Shown one piece after another: positions 34,605 through 42,903 of a DNA stretch of 64,000 bases. Where the stretch lies: contig JAZKXV010000028.1 in the NCBI GenBank assembly GCA_045611785.1, positions 1 through 64,000 of the forward strand, read 5' to 3'. The stretch comes from JAFTYO01 sp045611785. GTDB lineage: Bacteria > Pseudomonadota > Alphaproteobacteria > RF32 > CAG-239. Below the pieces are notes generated by a model that was not told the origin of the DNA, ran no database searches, and worked only from the letters and a program-made list of their open reading frames with translations. Positions within the stretch are counted from its first letter, which is position 1, and every line of letters begins with the position of its first letter. Position numbers and translations under genes: made by a program.

Positions 34605-34635
34605 AAGAAGCTGCAAATGGAGTTTGCAGCTTCTT
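34605..34635 (-). terminator. Terminator after outer-membrane protein copy 3
   Basis: 13-bp perfect stem AAGAAGCTGCAAA/TTTGCAGCTTCTT that overlaps the last codon of copy 3; followed by an AT-rich stretch on the minus strand. Confidence 0.75.
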
Positions 34636-35176
34636 AAAATTTAATACCAATTCCACAACCTAAAGACAGGTGTTTTGCAGAAATTAAATTAGAGTTTCGA
34701 TATGGCATTATGTATGCAAGAGATAAGTTAAAATAAGTTTTTTTACTCAGATAAATATCGTATCCACAGTTTGCTTTTAGGCGCCAAGAAGATGTATAGA
34801 AACTATTTTCATCATAATCTGGCCAAGTAGATCCACCGATAAGTGCATAAAACTTATTTTTATTACCTATTGCAGGTCCGATGCACATTGAAACATAGTA
34901 AAAATGATCTTTTATTGGTTTTGTAAGGGTTTGAATATAGCTCCAGCCTATTTCAATTTCACCTCTTACATAGCCAATATCACAACATAGTCTAGTACCT
35001 GCGATAAAAGATTTTTCTAAAAAATTGTAACTACTATGTAGTGCGCAAGAACCTTTTACTTCATTCCATGATGGCTTTTCAATATCGGAATAAGAATTTT
35101 TCCAATCAGGATATTGAGCCATAGAAAATAAAGGCGTTAAAATAAACACCAAAATTAATACTATGAGTTTTTTCAT
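34634..35176 (-). CDS. Small outer-membrane beta-barrel protein, copy 3 (diverged)
   Basis: 180 aa with signal peptide MKKLIVLILVFILTPLFSMA. Same architecture as the next two genes but more diverged: DIGYVRGEIEIGWSYIQTL at the place of the LRAxIDIG segment, MCIGPAIGNKNKFYALIGG, and a final GCGIGIKF. Each of the three copies has its own hairpin, so they may be expressed separately. Confidence 0.72.
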   Translation of the reverse strand: MKKLIVLILVFILTPLFSMAQYPDWKNSYSDIEKPSWNEVKGSCALHSSYNFLEKSFIAGTRLCCDIGYVRGEIEIGWSYIQTLTKPIKDHFYYVSMCIGPAIGNKNKFYALIGGSTWPDYDENSFYTSSWRLKANCGYDIYLSKKTYFNLSLAYIMPYRNSNLISAKHLSLGCGIGIKF

Positions 35177-35241
35177 ACAATGATTTATAAGTAATTGGTA
35201 ATTACTAAACAGTATAGGCTTTTTGCTAAAAAATGCAAATA

Positions 35242-35268
35242 AAAACTCGCCAATTTGGCGAGTTTTTA
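35242..35268 (-). terminator. Terminator of aspS
   Basis: Perfect 12-bp stem AAAAACTCGCCA/TGGCGAGTTTTT, loop ATT, A/T tails on both sides. Confidence 0.9.
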
Positions 35269-35284
35269 TTTAAGATGTGAAAGC

Positions 35285-37051
35285 TTATTTTTCTTTTATA
35301 TCAAGTTTAATATGCAATTCTTCAAGTTGTTTTTTTGTAACTGTATTAGGTGCTTGCATCATCAAATCTTGTGCTTTACCGTTTAATGGGAAGATGATAA
35401 CATCTCTGATAATCGGTTCGTCTAATAAAAGCATAATTGTTCTATCAATACCAGGAGCTGCTCCTGCGTGCGGTGGAGCACCATATTTAAATGCATTTAT
35501 CATACCGCCAAATTTGTTATCAACTACAGAATTGTCGTATCCAGCAATTTCAAAAGCTTTATACATAATTTCCGGTTTGTGATTTCTTACTGCACCGGAA
35601 GCAAGTTCTACACCATTACAGACCATATCGTACTGATATGCTAAAATATCTAAAGGATTTTTATTTAAGAGAGAATCCATTCCACCTTGAGGCATAGAGA
35701 ATGGGTTGTGTGAAAATTCTACAGCGCCTGTCTCTTCGTTTTCTTCGTACATTGGAAAATCAACAATCCAGCAAAGTTTGAAAGAATTATAATCAAACAG
35801 ACCGAGTTCTTCACCAAGTTTGTTACGAACCTTTCCGGCAAATTTATTAATAACTTTTTTATTGCCGCCCATAAACAATACAGCATCGCCTTCATTAGCC
35901 CCAAAAACAGATTTAAGTTCATTAATTTTTTCTTGGCTGAAGTATTTTGCAATACCTTTTGTACCGGCATCAGAAAATGCAATATATGCCATGCCGCCCA
36001 TGTTTTCTTCTTTTGCGAATCCATCAAATTTATCAAAAAATGAACGAGGCTTATTACCGGCATTAGGAGCAACGATAGCTCTTAATTGTTCTCCATTTTG
36101 AGCTTTTGCGTCATATACGCCAAATCCGGAGTTGTTAAAGAAATCTGTTGCATCTTGAATGATTAATGGGTTTCTTAAGTCTGGTTTATCAGAACCATAT
36201 TTCAACATAGCTTCTCTAAAAGGAATGTGTATAAATGGTGCTTGGTCAACTTTTTTACCATTAGCAAATTCATTGAAAATGCTTCCCATTGTGTGTTCAA
36301 TCACTTTAAATACATCATCTTGTGTAGCAAAGCTCATTTCCATATCGAGCTGATAAAATTCTCCCGGGCTGCGGTCAGCTCTTGGGTCTTCGTCTCTGAA
36401 ACATGGAGCAATTTGAAAATATCTATCAAAACCCGACACCATTAAAAGTTGTTTAAATTGTTGCGGAGCTTGAGGAAGTGCATAAAATTTTCCCGGATTA
36501 ATACGTGATGGTACTAAAAAGTCGCGAGCGCCTTCTGGTGAAGATGCTGTTAAAATAGGTGTTTGATATTCTGTAAAACCTTGTTCACTCATTAATTCAC
36601 GCATACGAGCAATAACTTTTGAACGTAACATAATGTTGTTGTGAATACGTTCACGTCTTAAGTCTAAGAATCGATATTTTAAGCGCAATTCTTCAGGTTC
36701 ATCGCCAAGACCTGAAACCTGAATTGGTAACACGTCTGCTTCTGAATGAATTTTCATTGATTTTACTTTTATTTCAATATCACCTGTAGGCATGTTTTTG
36801 TTAATGCTTTCACGAGCAATAACATCGCCTTCAAACTCAACAACACTTTCAATGCGAGTGTTTTCAACTTTATCAAATAAATCGGACGAAGAATCGATAA
36901 CGCATTGTGTTATGCCGTAATGATCTCGTAAATCTACAAAGCATAAATTACCCAAATTACGTTTACGATGAATCCAACCGGCAAGTTTAACAACTTTACC
37001 GATATCTGAGCTGCGGAGTTCGCCGCAGGTATGTGTCCGATATTCGTTCAT
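35285..37051 (-). CDS. aspS: Aspartyl-tRNA synthetase
   Basis: 588 aa, bacterial-type length with the GAD insertion. N-terminal OB anticodon-binding domain (VKLAGWIHRKRNLGNLCFVDLRDH), class II motifs: FTEYQTPILTASSPEGARDF (motif 1 region), FRDEDPRADRSPGEFYQLDME (motif 2) and GAAPGIDRTIMLL (motif 3 near 528). May charge tRNA-Asn also if AsnRS is absent; not decidable here. Divergent from rnd. Confidence 0.97.
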   Translation of the reverse strand: MNEYRTHTCGELRSSDIGKVVKLAGWIHRKRNLGNLCFVDLRDHYGITQCVIDSSSDLFDKVENTRIESVVEFEGDVIARESINKNMPTGDIEIKVKSMKIHSEADVLPIQVSGLGDEPEELRLKYRFLDLRRERIHNNIMLRSKVIARMRELMSEQGFTEYQTPILTASSPEGARDFLVPSRINPGKFYALPQAPQQFKQLLMVSGFDRYFQIAPCFRDEDPRADRSPGEFYQLDMEMSFATQDDVFKVIEHTMGSIFNEFANGKKVDQAPFIHIPFREAMLKYGSDKPDLRNPLIIQDATDFFNNSGFGVYDAKAQNGEQLRAIVAPNAGNKPRSFFDKFDGFAKEENMGGMAYIAFSDAGTKGIAKYFSQEKINELKSVFGANEGDAVLFMGGNKKVINKFAGKVRNKLGEELGLFDYNSFKLCWIVDFPMYEENEETGAVEFSHNPFSMPQGGMDSLLNKNPLDILAYQYDMVCNGVELASGAVRNHKPEIMYKAFEIAGYDNSVVDNKFGGMINAFKYGAPPHAGAAPGIDRTIMLLLDEPIIRDVIIFPLNGKAQDLMMQAPNTVTKKQLEELHIKLDIKEK

Positions 37052-37189
37052 TTTTACCTCTGAAATATTAAATTTTTAACCATATAAATTGATAGAGCAT
37101 TCTTTAACTAAAAGCAATATTAAAATTAAAAAAAAATTAAGCAATGTAAGCTAGATTAAAAGTTCAAATAATTGTAGGTGGAATTTATC

Positions 37190-38356
37190 ATGAGAATCGT
37201 TGAAAAAACTGAAGATTTAATAGTTTTATGTAAAGTGCTTAATAAGCAAAAATTTATTACGGTGGACACAGAGTTTGTAAGAGAAAAAACTTATTTTCCT
37301 CAAGTGTGTTTAATTCAAGTGGGTTGGACTGATGATGCCGCAATTATAGATCCTATGGTAAAGGATATTGATTTAAGTGCGTTTTTTGAGGTTTTAACCA
37401 ATAAAAAAGTTTTAAAAGTTTTTCATTCAGGCAGACAAGATATTGAAATTTTTTATAACTTATCAGGCAAAATTCCGGTACCGGTTTTTGATACTCAAAT
37501 TGCGGCAATGGCATGTGGTTTTGGTTTGACTGTCGGGTATGATACATTAGTTCATTTAATTACCGGTGTTGAGCTTGATAAATCCAGCAGATTGACCGAT
37601 TGGACTAAGAGACCGTTACAAACAAAACAGCTTGAATATGCTTTAAGAGATGTAACGTTTTTAATTCCGTGCTATGAACATTTAGATAAATATTTAAGAG
37701 AAAATAATAGAACAGATTGGATAGAAGAAGAAACTCAATATTTGTTAAATGAAGATTTGTATCGTCCGCAGCCTGAAAATATGTGGTTGCGTATTAAACA
37801 CTCTGCTCATAGTTTGCAATTTTTAACAATTTTAAAAGAATTAGCTGCGTGGCGTGAGGAGCGTGCTATAAAATATAATATTCCGAGAAAAACTATAATT
37901 AAAGATGAGATGCTGGTTAATATTGCTGCATCTGCACCTCAAAGTATGGAAGAATTGGCAGATGTAAGATACATTAAATCGGACATAGTAAAAGGGAAAT
38001 TAGGTAAAGAAATTGTAGATATTGTTAATATGGCTCTTGAAAAGCCAACTGATAAAAATTTGAAAAAAATTGAAAAAGAAAGACACGTTAATGTTCCAAG
38101 AAGTGCGATGGCTTTGTTGGAAATTTTAAAGTTGATATTAAAGATTGTAAGCGAACAAAATCATGTTGTAGATTTTCTAATTGCAGATGACCAAAATTTA
38201 AGGGATATAGCCTGCGGAAACAATGATAAAACAAATCCGGCACTAAAAGGTTGGAGATATGATGTTTTTGGTAAGCATGCTTTAAATTTTAGAAAAGGAA
38301 AATCAAGCATTGTTTATGATAGTGTTGAAAAAAAGATTGTTTTTGAAGAAAAGTAA
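37190..38356 (+). CDS. rnd: Ribonuclease D
   Basis: 3'-5' exoribonuclease for tRNA 3' maturation. 388 aa from ATG 37190, which has AGGTGGA at 37176-37182. DEDD exonuclease domain: VDTEFVREKTYFPQVCLIQ (Exo I near 24), VFHSGRQDIEIFY (Exo II near 82), LEYALRDV (Exo III). One or two HRDC domains follow in the C-terminal half (LKELAAWREERAIKYNIPR near 220). Monocistronic. Confidence 0.95.
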   Translation: MRIVEKTEDLIVLCKVLNKQKFITVDTEFVREKTYFPQVCLIQVGWTDDAAIIDPMVKDIDLSAFFEVLTNKKVLKVFHSGRQDIEIFYNLSGKIPVPVFDTQIAAMACGFGLTVGYDTLVHLITGVELDKSSRLTDWTKRPLQTKQLEYALRDVTFLIPCYEHLDKYLRENNRTDWIEEETQYLLNEDLYRPQPENMWLRIKHSAHSLQFLTILKELAAWREERAIKYNIPRKTIIKDEMLVNIAASAPQSMEELADVRYIKSDIVKGKLGKEIVDIVNMALEKPTDKNLKKIEKERHVNVPRSAMALLEILKLILKIVSEQNHVVDFLIADDQNLRDIACGNNDKTNPALKGWRYDVFGKHALNFRKGKSSIVYDSVEKKIVFEEK

Positions 38357-38363
38357 AATAAAA

Positions 38364-38386
38364 AGCCCTTGTTCCAGACAAGGGCT
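38364..38386. terminator. Terminator between rnd and the cold-shock gene
   Basis: AGCCCTTG/CAAGGGCT stem, loop TTCCAGA; U-run on the minus strand side (after csp) and A/T on the other. Shared by two convergent genes. Confidence 0.85.
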
Positions 38387-38392
38387 AAAATG

Positions 38393-38596
38393 TTATAAAA
38401 TCTCAATATTTCCGGCAGCAATGCGCCCTCTATCATCATATGTTTCATAACTTACTTTTTGACCATCAAATAACTTTCTGATGCCTTTTTCTTCCAATTT
38501 TGTAACATGAACAAAAATATCTTTTCCTCCGGTTTCAGGTTGAATAAAACCATAACCTTTTTTGCTGTTGAACCATTTTACAGTTCCTGTAGACAT
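38393..38596 (-). CDS. Cold-shock domain protein (CspA family)
   Basis: 67 aa single-stranded nucleic-acid chaperone. The start is ATG 38596 with AAAGGA upstream. RNP1 KGYGFIQ and RNP2 DIFVHVT are both present; TGTVKWFNSKKGYGF is the classic N terminus. Preceded by a leader of about 70 nt with a hairpin. Confidence 0.97.
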   Translation of the reverse strand: MSTGTVKWFNSKKGYGFIQPETGGKDIFVHVTKLEEKGIRKLFDGQKVSYETYDDRGRIAAGNIEIL

Positions 38597-38635
38597 TATC
38601 AATCCTTTCTTATTAGTTAGTTTAAATAAAATTAT

Positions 38636-38701
38636 GTAGACTGATAGGCTGTCTACGTATAGTCACATTTGCTATAATAAGAGTAGAAAAAGAAAAGTCA
38701 A
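38636..38701 (-). promoter_or_regulatory. Promoter and leader hairpin of the cold-shock gene
   Basis: Minus-strand TTGACT (38696-38701) and TATTAT (38674-38679), 16 bases apart. The leader has GTAGAC/GTCTAC (38636-38641 with 38651-38656) as a 6-bp hairpin. Cold-shock genes often use such leaders as temperature-sensitive translation control. Confidence 0.55.
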
Positions 38702-38743
38702 GTATAAATAAGTGTTTTTTTATTAATACAACCAAAAGTTGCA

Positions 38744-39106
38744 TTAAAATAATTTATATTTTTTCATTTCAGATTGTATGAAACTAACTCTATCGGTTCT
38801 TTTTTTGTTGTTATTACAATATGTTGTTAAGATATTATATATATCATCTTTGTATTTGGGCATATTTTTGGAAATTATGCACAAATAATATACAGCTGCT
38901 TCAAACACCTCTGTTTTTTCATTAAGTAATTGGTAGCTTACTTGCAAATAAGGTGGTGTGAAAGTTTTTTCATATTCGTTAAGCGAATTAAAATAATCTT
39001 GTTTTTGTATGGCAACTGCTATTTTAGGAGTAATGTTTTCAGCCGGTTGTTTACCGATGAGTGATCTGAAAAATTCAGTGATGAAAAAATTGGCATTCTT
39101 AAACAT
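38744..39106 (-). CDS. Conserved-looking small protein, unknown
   Basis: 120 aa with AAAGGAG before the ATG, so translation is likely. Mostly helical, no signal peptide or membrane helix. LYYL-like pattern VFEAAVYYLCIISKNMPKYKD and a basic C-terminal tail (NNNKKRTDRVSFIQSEMKKY). Stands alone between the cold-shock and tRNA-Gln genes. No family recognised. Confidence 0.6.
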   Translation of the reverse strand: MFKNANFFITEFFRSLIGKQPAENITPKIAVAIQKQDYFNSLNEYEKTFTPPYLQVSYQLLNEKTEVFEAAVYYLCIISKNMPKYKDDIYNILTTYCNNNKKRTDRVSFIQSEMKKYKLF

Positions 39107-39173
39107 TTAAAACTCCTTTTAATTAACAAAAATATAGTAATATATTTTTACAAAAAAAGATATTAAAAAATGT

Positions 39174-39202
39174 TTGACTTATGCAATAAAAAAGCGTAAA
39201 GA
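39174..39202 (+). promoter_or_regulatory. Promoter of tRNA-Gln
   Basis: TTGACT (39174-39179), 17-base spacer, TAAAGA (39197-39202), start near 39209, 13 bases before the mature tRNA. Confidence 0.7.
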
Positions 39203-39221
39203 TTTCGTAAATAAAGATTGT

Positions 39222-39295
39222 TGCTTGATCGTCTAATGGTAGGACAGCGGACTCTGACTCCGTTAATCTTGGTTCGAATCCAGGTCAAGCAGCCA
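39222..39295 (+). tRNA. tRNA-Gln (anticodon CTG)
   Basis: 74-nt cloverleaf: acceptor TGCTTGA/TCAAGCA, D-arm with AATGGTAGG, anticodon loop CTCTGAC giving CTG, T-loop TTCGAAT, discriminator G and encoded CCA. Reads CAG; another Gln tRNA (TTG) must exist elsewhere. Confidence 0.95.
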
Positions 39296-39301
39296 CAAAA
39301 A

Positions 39302-39326
39302 AGCCTCCCGAACAGGGAGGTTTTTT
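39302..39326 (+). terminator. Terminator of tRNA-Gln
   Basis: CCTCCC-GAACA-GGGAGG stem (39304-39309 with 39315-39320) followed by six T, seven bases after the CCA. Confidence 0.92.
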
Positions 39327-39745
39327 ATAAAATGCGGTGCTTAAGCAAAAGAAAATAATCAGATGGTATCGGTATATCTGAATTCGGGTGTGCTAAAAGG
39401 TTTGTGTGTTGTTAGTCCTAATGATATGGCAGATGATAAAGAACATGCAATGTCTAAATTTAATCAATACGTAAAAACAAGATAGATTTCATTTTGATAA
39501 ACTGATTGAAATACAAAAGTTAGAATAAAAGCAAATGTATAAAATAAATCTTAGTGTTTCAAAAGAGTTATTTAAAAAAGATTTTTTTATTGGAATTCGG
39601 AATAATTTATAATATATGGTCCGCTTAATTTAAATTATTTTGAATATCTTGTGTGTATTTTCATAGTTTTACCGATAATAATATTTTTTATAAATATAAC
39701 GTGCATTACATTGCTTGAATTTAATAACTTTTAAATGCTAAAAGT
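39327..39745 (+). other. Gene-poor stretch after tRNA-Gln
   Basis: About 420 bp, AT-rich. The only candidate is a 40-codon frame at 39363-39485 (MVSVYLNSGVLKGLC...NQYVKTR) without a good ribosome site; it looks like a gene fragment rather than a gene. Position behind a tRNA is a classic integration site, but there is no integrase or repeat of the tRNA end. Confidence 0.4.
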
Positions 39746-40000
39746 ATGGAAAACAATTTTTTACAAACAATAAACAGTAGGTTTAGAGTGTGTCTTGTAA
39801 CCGAAGAATTGGTTTTGTTATCAAACAGATTGTCAGTTGCTGCGGCTACTATTGATAACAATACTTTGGATGATGAGGCAAAGCGTGCTCTTGTGCATGA
39901 GTTGAGAATCATCAGAAGTGAATACATTAAATCCGAATACCCGCTTAAATGGGAGGTGTTCCGATTGTTGTGCCAGATGGAATCTGCCGTTCGAAAGTAA
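39746..40000 (+). CDS. Small protein, unknown
   Basis: 84 aa, predicted all-helical (ALVHELRIIRSEYIKSEYPL), no signal peptide. No clear Shine-Dalgarno, but the codon use is regular, and a strong terminator with a GAAA loop follows directly, which argues for a real transcript. Family not recognised. Confidence 0.5.
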   Translation: MENNFLQTINSRFRVCLVTEELVLLSNRLSVAAATIDNNTLDDEAKRALVHELRIIRSEYIKSEYPLKWEVFRLLCQMESAVRK

Positions 40001-40012
40001 GAATGGTTATAA

Positions 40013-40042
40013 AATCCTGTCGAAAGACAGGATTTTTTTTGT
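40013..40042 (+). terminator. Terminator with GAAA tetraloop
   Basis: AATCCTGTC/GACAGGATT 9-bp perfect stem (40013-40021 with 40026-40034), loop GAAA, then T-run. Confidence 0.92.
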
Positions 40043-40099
40043 TTTTATATCTGTAACAAATTATTCAAAGCTGTTTTTTTATTGCAAACAAATAAAAAC

Positions 40100-40128
40100 T
40101 TGACAGTAGTGGCAATTAGCAATAATTT
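40100..40128 (+). promoter_or_regulatory. Promoter of valS
   Basis: TTGACA (40100-40105), 17-base spacer, TAATTT (40123-40128), start near 40135; the valS ribosome site TGGAGA follows. Confidence 0.7.
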
Positions 40129-40157
40129 AACGGATAAAATAAATTTGGAGAATATAA

Positions 40158-42752
40158 ATGTCGTATAAAGAAAATAATACCCTTGATAATCGTATAAATT
40201 TTTCTGAAATTGAAAATAACTGTAAAAAATATTGGGAAGAAAGCAATGTGTATCGTTATGATAACACAAGAACAAGAGAGGAAACTTTTATCGTTGATAC
40301 ACCGCCTCCAACAGTTTCCGGTTCGTTACATATAGGACATATTTTTAGTTATACGCAAACAGATGTGATTGCCAGATATCAACGCATGAGTGGCAAAACG
40401 GTTTTATATCCGATTGGTTGGGATGATAACGGTTTACCTACAGAACGCAGAGTACAAAACTACTATAATATATCTTGCAATCCGTTAGTATCATATGATG
40501 AAAACTTTAAACCTGAACATGTCGAAAATGATAAATCTCCTCGTAAAGAGATTTCTCGTAAGAATTTTATTGATGCTTGCGAACTTTTAACAGAAGCGGA
40601 TGAAGGAGTTTTTGAAAATGTTTTTAAAAATATCGGTCACTCATATGATTGGAATATAAAATATTCAACAATCAGTCCAGATTCTATACGTGTAGCTCAA
40701 GAATCTTTTATAGATTTGTATAACAAGGGTTATGTTTCTTCTGTAGAATCTCCTACTATGTGGGATGTTACATTTCAATCTGCAGTAGCTCAAGCAGAAA
40801 TTGAAGATAAAGAAGTTGCAGGATTTTTCCATGACATTAAATTTAAGATAGAAGGCACTGATGATAATGTAATTATTGCTACAACAAGACCGGAGTTTTT
40901 ACCTGCTTGTATAGCTATTGTAGCACATCCAGATGATGAACGTTATAAAGCTTATTTTGGTAAAAAAGCTATAGTTCCATTGTTTGAAACACCTGTTGAA
41001 ATAGTACCATCTGAGCATGCGGAAAAAGATAAAGGCACAGGTATTATGATGGTATGTACATTTGGTGATGCTGCCGACGTAGCATGGTGGAAAACATCTG
41101 GTTTACCATTGAAACAAATTATCGGTCAAAACGGATGTTTGTTAGATGTTGAATTTGGCAAAGGTGCGTTTGTATCTAATAATCCTGAAGCTGCAAATCA
41201 ATATTACGGACAATTAGTTGGTTTAACTACCAAAAAAGCTCGTGAAAGAATAGTTGAACTCTTAAAAGAAAATAATTACTTAAATTGTGATCCTCGTCCA
41301 ATTACTCATATGGTGAAATTTTACGAAAAAGGAAACTTGCCTATTGAGTTTGTTACATCAAGACAATGGTTTGTTAAATTGTTAGATAAAAAAGAAGAAA
41401 TGCTAGAAGCTGGTCGCCAAATTAAGTGGAAACCTCATTATATGCAACACAGATATGAAGAATGGGTAAAAGGATTAAATCAGGATTGGTGCATATCTCG
41501 TCAACGCTTCTTCGGTGTACCATTCCCTGTTTGGTATAAAATTGATGAAAAAGGCAATGTCGATTATAATTCTCCTATCGTTGCAGAATTATCTCAATTG
41601 CCGGTTGACCCTATGGTTGATGTTCCAAACGGATATGATGAATCAAGCAGAGGTAAACCAAACGGATTTGTTGGAGATAAAGACGTTATGGACACTTGGG
41701 CAACATCTGCTTTAACTCCGCAAATTGCTCTTGATGTTGTAAAAAATGATGCATTAAAAATTCCGTTTGATATTAGACCTCAAGCGCATGATATTATCAG
41801 AACATGGGCATTTTATACTATTGCTAAAGCTGTTATGCATAGTAAAACCATTCCATGGAAAGAAATTTTAATCAGTGGTTTTATTTTAGACCCTGATCGT
41901 AAAAAAATGTCAAAATCAAAAGGGAATGTGGTTACTCCTCAACATTTAATAGATAACTATGGCGCAGACTCTGTCAGATATTGGGCAGCAAGAGCCAGAT
42001 TAGGTATAGATACAGCTTTTGAAGAGCAGATTATGGCTCAAGGTAAAAAGCTTGTAAACAAAATATTTAACGCAAGTAAGTTTGTTTTCAGTATGGTGGA
42101 AAATAGCAAATTAAAAGGTGTTGAAAGCTATGAAAGCTACATAACCAATCCTATGGATATATCATGGTTAAGCAAGCTTGATGCAACAATTAAACAAGCT
42201 ACCGAAAACTTAAATTTATATGATTATGCTGCGGCTTTAGAATTGATAGAAAAACGTTTTTGGGATTTTTGCGATTACTACTTGGAAATTGTTAAGAAAA
42301 GAGCATATTCAGAAACAGATACATCAGCTGTTGCAAGCTTGATGAAAACAATTGATATATTCTTGAAATTGTTTGCTCCATTCTGTCCGTTTATTACTGA
42401 AGAAATATATCAGTGCAGACCGTGGGGAGAATGTAATACCTCTTTACATGGAACATTGTGGCCATCAAGAATAGATATGCAAAATGTTAATGAAGACACC
42501 GGTACTTTATATGATTTAACATCAGTAATTGCTGCAGAAATAAGAAAAGCAAAAACAAGTGCAAACACTTCACAAAGAACCGCTGTTTCTAAGATAGAAA
42601 TTGGAGCTTCTTTAAGTCAACAGAAAGTATTGGAACAAGGTTTAGAAGATATAATTAATGTTGGTAACTTATCAGTGTCTGCAATTGAATTTAAGGAAAC
42701 AGCAGAGTTATCTATTGGAGAAATTGTTCTCGATTTGCAATCTGTTGCTTAA
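40158..42752 (+). CDS. valS: Valyl-tRNA synthetase, archaeal-like/rickettsial type
   Basis: 864 aa class I enzyme. HIGH motif in GSLHIGHIFSYTQTD (near 56-70), WDDNGLPTERRVQNYY next to it, CP1 editing domain in the middle (IIATTRPEFLPACIAIV), KMSKS in DRKKMSKSKGN (near 584). GWDDNGLPTERRVQNY is characteristic of the ValRS group shared by archaea and rickettsiae rather than the E. coli type. It lacks the long C-terminal coiled coil of E. coli ValRS. Own promoter and terminator. Confidence 0.95.
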   Translation: MSYKENNTLDNRINFSEIENNCKKYWEESNVYRYDNTRTREETFIVDTPPPTVSGSLHIGHIFSYTQTDVIARYQRMSGKTVLYPIGWDDNGLPTERRVQNYYNISCNPLVSYDENFKPEHVENDKSPRKEISRKNFIDACELLTEADEGVFENVFKNIGHSYDWNIKYSTISPDSIRVAQESFIDLYNKGYVSSVESPTMWDVTFQSAVAQAEIEDKEVAGFFHDIKFKIEGTDDNVIIATTRPEFLPACIAIVAHPDDERYKAYFGKKAIVPLFETPVEIVPSEHAEKDKGTGIMMVCTFGDAADVAWWKTSGLPLKQIIGQNGCLLDVEFGKGAFVSNNPEAANQYYGQLVGLTTKKARERIVELLKENNYLNCDPRPITHMVKFYEKGNLPIEFVTSRQWFVKLLDKKEEMLEAGRQIKWKPHYMQHRYEEWVKGLNQDWCISRQRFFGVPFPVWYKIDEKGNVDYNSPIVAELSQLPVDPMVDVPNGYDESSRGKPNGFVGDKDVMDTWATSALTPQIALDVVKNDALKIPFDIRPQAHDIIRTWAFYTIAKAVMHSKTIPWKEILISGFILDPDRKKMSKSKGNVVTPQHLIDNYGADSVRYWAARARLGIDTAFEEQIMAQGKKLVNKIFNASKFVFSMVENSKLKGVESYESYITNPMDISWLSKLDATIKQATENLNLYDYAAALELIEKRFWDFCDYYLEIVKKRAYSETDTSAVASLMKTIDIFLKLFAPFCPFITEEIYQCRPWGECNTSLHGTLWPSRIDMQNVNEDTGTLYDLTSVIAAEIRKAKTSANTSQRTAVSKIEIGASLSQQKVLEQGLEDIINVGNLSVSAIEFKETAELSIGEIVLDLQSVA

Positions 42753-42777
42753 AACAAAGTCTTATATAAGCAACAAA

Positions 42778-42806
42778 AAGCTCCGCGGTAAATGTGGAGC
42801 TTTTTG
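42778..42806 (+). terminator. Terminator of valS
   Basis: AAGCTCC..GC pairs with G.GGAGCTT (42778-42784 with 42796-42802), then five T. Confidence 0.85.
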
Positions 42807-42903
42807 TTTGTCAATTTGATATAAAGATAATGCAATATACTACGCTTGTTTTTTTAAAGCTTATAATTATTTTTATTATAAATTTAATAAAAAGAGGTTG
42901 GGT

